Positions 62,551 through 64,000 of a stretch of DNA of 64,000 nucleotides are shown one piece after another; position 1 is the first letter of the stretch; each line of letters starts with the position of its first letter. The stretch spans positions 4,988 through 68,987 of the forward strand of contig JAVJQA010000065.1 in assembly GCA_040218045.1 (NCBI GenBank), in the 5' to 3' direction. The notes under the pieces were generated by a model. That model saw only the letters and a list, made by a program, of their open reading frames with translations. It searched no databases and had not been told where the DNA came from. The stretch comes from Marinoscillum sp040218045. GTDB taxonomy: Bacteria > Bacteroidota > Bacteroidia > Cytophagales > Cyclobacteriaceae. Position numbers and translations under genes: made by a program.

Positions 62551-63828
62551 ATGGCATCAGTAGACATCTTATTAGGCCTTCAATGGGGAGATGAAGGAAA
62601 GGGAAAGATTGTGGATTTTTTAGCCCCAAAGTACAATGTTGTCGCACGCTTTCAGGGTGGCCCCAATGCGGGTCACACACTGGAGTTTGATGGTCATAAG
62701 CATGTACTGCATCAGATACCCTCGGGGATTTTCCATGAAGGGATTTTGAATGTAATTGGAAATGGAGTAGTACTTGACCCAATTACTTTTAGAAAAGAGA
62801 TAGAGGATTTAGCACCATATAATTTGGACCTTAAGAGACATCTTGTGATTTCGAATAAGACCCAGATGATTATTCCTACGCACAGAATGCTGGACAAGGC
62901 ATATGAAATTGCTAAAGGGGATAAAAAAATTGGTTCTACATTAAGAGGCATAGGGCCTACCTATCAGGACAAAGCGGCACGCAAAGGACTTAGGATCGGG
63001 GATATCAATGAACCTGATTTTGACGAGCGATATAAGCAACTAAGAGATTTCCATTTGGAGATTTTAGACCGTTACAATTTCGAAGCAGAACTGGCTGAAG
63101 AAGAAAAACATTTCTTTGAAGCCATTGAGGTAGTCCGCGAATTCGATATTCTGAGCACCGAGTATTTAATTAACCAGGCTTTGGTTGATGGGCAGAGCGT
63201 TTTAGCAGAAGGAGCTCAGGGCTCTTTGCTTGATATTGACTTTGGAAGTTATCCATATGTGACCAGCAGTAATACCATTGCCGCAGGTGCCTGTACAGGT
63301 CTTGGTGTTGCTCCTGGCCGAATTGGTGAAGTGTATGGTATTTTCAAAGCTTATTGCACACGAGTAGGTAGTGGTCCATTCCCTACTGAGTTACACGGTC
63401 AGGAAGGCGAAGATTTAAGGAAGCTTGGAAATGAGTATGGAGCTACTACAGGGCGTCCAAGACGATGTGGATGGTTGGATCTCCCTGCATTGAAGTATAC
63501 ATGTATGCTCAATGGAGTCACTCAGCTCTTTATGATGAAAGCAGACGTGTTATCCGATATGGATGAAATAAAAATCTGTCATGGTTATAAAGTTGGGGAA
63601 ACAGTGACGGAAGAATTGCCATTGTATTTAGATACGAGTCACCTTGGCTTGGAATTTGAATCTTTTAAAGGGTGGAAAAATAATGATATTTCATCATTTG
63701 AAAACCTTCCTGAGACTTTGGATCAATATGTGAAATACATCCAAAATTTAACCAATACACCTATAAGTCTTATTTCATTAGGTCCGGATAGAACCCAGAC
63801 ATTAATGAAGTCAGAAATTTCTGAATAA
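62551..63828 (+). CDS. purA: Adenylosuccinate synthetase
   Basis: GTP-dependent ligation of aspartate to IMP, the first committed step to AMP. 425 residues. P-loop-like GLQWGDEGKGKIVDFL (catalytic Asp and His regions), QGGPNAGHT, IGNGVVLDP, STLRGIGPTYQDKAAR, RVGSGPFPTEL and TGRPRRCGWLDLP are all in place. It lies 7 bases after the STAS gene, so the Fur-family, STAS and purA genes may share a transcript. Confidence 0.98.
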   Translation: MASVDILLGLQWGDEGKGKIVDFLAPKYNVVARFQGGPNAGHTLEFDGHKHVLHQIPSGIFHEGILNVIGNGVVLDPITFRKEIEDLAPYNLDLKRHLVISNKTQMIIPTHRMLDKAYEIAKGDKKIGSTLRGIGPTYQDKAARKGLRIGDINEPDFDERYKQLRDFHLEILDRYNFEAELAEEEKHFFEAIEVVREFDILSTEYLINQALVDGQSVLAEGAQGSLLDIDFGSYPYVTSSNTIAAGACTGLGVAPGRIGEVYGIFKAYCTRVGSGPFPTELHGQEGEDLRKLGNEYGATTGRPRRCGWLDLPALKYTCMLNGVTQLFMMKADVLSDMDEIKICHGYKVGETVTEELPLYLDTSHLGLEFESFKGWKNNDISSFENLPETLDQYVKYIQNLTNTPISLISLGPDRTQTLMKSEISE

Positions 63829-63843
63829 TTTTCTCGTAAGCTA

Positions 63844-63873
63844 TTTGTAATCTTCGGTTCTTTACTATCTTTG
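63844..63873 (+). promoter_or_regulatory. Consensus Bacteroidota promoter at window end
   Basis: TTTG (63844–63847), 18 bases, then TATCTTTG (63866–63873): close to the TTTG–N19–TAnnTTTG consensus. The 120 bases downstream hold no start codon with a plausible gene before the window ends, so it reads a gene beyond 64000. Confidence 0.65.
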
Positions 63874-64000
63874 CCGTCCCTTTCAGCAGGATAGGGGGAT
63901 TTTGGTTGAGGGATTGGATATTGTTTTTGAGTTGGGTTGAAAGTTTTTTAAAAATAAATCTCGATTCTTCTTTTTAAATCAAAAACATTATCTAATTTTG

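Noticed and set aside
1..64000. Search for CRISPR arrays, rRNA genes, prophage modules or toxin–antitoxin pairs
   Set aside because: No regular direct-repeat array, rRNA sequence, phage structural gene or recognisable toxin–antitoxin pair was seen.

Overview
The window is a chromosomal segment of a marine-type Bacteroidota bacterium, most likely of the Cytophagales. The evidence is SusC/SusD transporter pairs, secreted proteins with type IX secretion (T9SS) C-terminal sorting domains, promoters of the TTTG / TAnnTTTG class, few Shine-Dalgarno sequences, a Bacteroidota-type LptD–amidase–MCE neighbourhood, and a trigger factor, ClpP and LysRS with Bacteroidota features. I cannot name a genus from sequence alone.

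Layout. 1–25.8 kb is mostly housekeeping: the 3' half of proline dehydrogenase, lysS, a minus-strand block (GNAT, TfoX-like, murI, a thioredoxin-fold protein), yebC, a stand-alone response-regulator receiver, lptD diverging from an amidase and an MCE protein, an acyl-CoA carboxylase beta subunit, a phosphopantetheinyl transferase, a WD40 protein, a DivIVA-domain protein, folB, an IscA-like protein, dtd, lepA, folD, queE and an OmpA/TPR/beta-propeller protein resembling PorE.

26–53.5 kb is an accessory region. It opens with two tandem SusC–SusD–lipoprotein sets that share N-terminal sequence and a duplicated promoter/leader. A tightly coupled operon follows: a lipoprotein, an animal-type heme peroxidase, a small T9SS protein and a FISUMP-domain protein. 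Next come a 0.9-kb gene graveyard with the C-terminal remnant of an IS1182-like transposase, an exported lipoprotein, a CRTAC1/ASPIC-UnbV protein, a 1356-residue BNR/PKD protein and a vanadium haloperoxidase. Five of these carry T9SS sorting tails. The region ends at hldD, whose conserved C-terminal ~30 residues are missing exactly where it meets the haloperoxidase gene, so this looks like a recombination junction.

53.5–64 kb returns to core functions: hldD and lpxB (LPS), queD, clpX, clpP and tig (protein quality control), a tRNA-Leu(TAG), a bifunctional relA/spoT, a Fur-family regulator, a STAS protein and purA. The window ends in a strong consensus promoter for a gene outside it.

The most interesting system is the pairing, within about 15 kb, of two unrelated secreted enzymes of haloperoxidase type (heme and vanadate), both with intact active-site residues and T9SS tails. 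The heme enzyme is locked into an operon with three uncharacterised exported proteins. I saw no CRISPR array, rRNA, prophage or intact insertion sequence.
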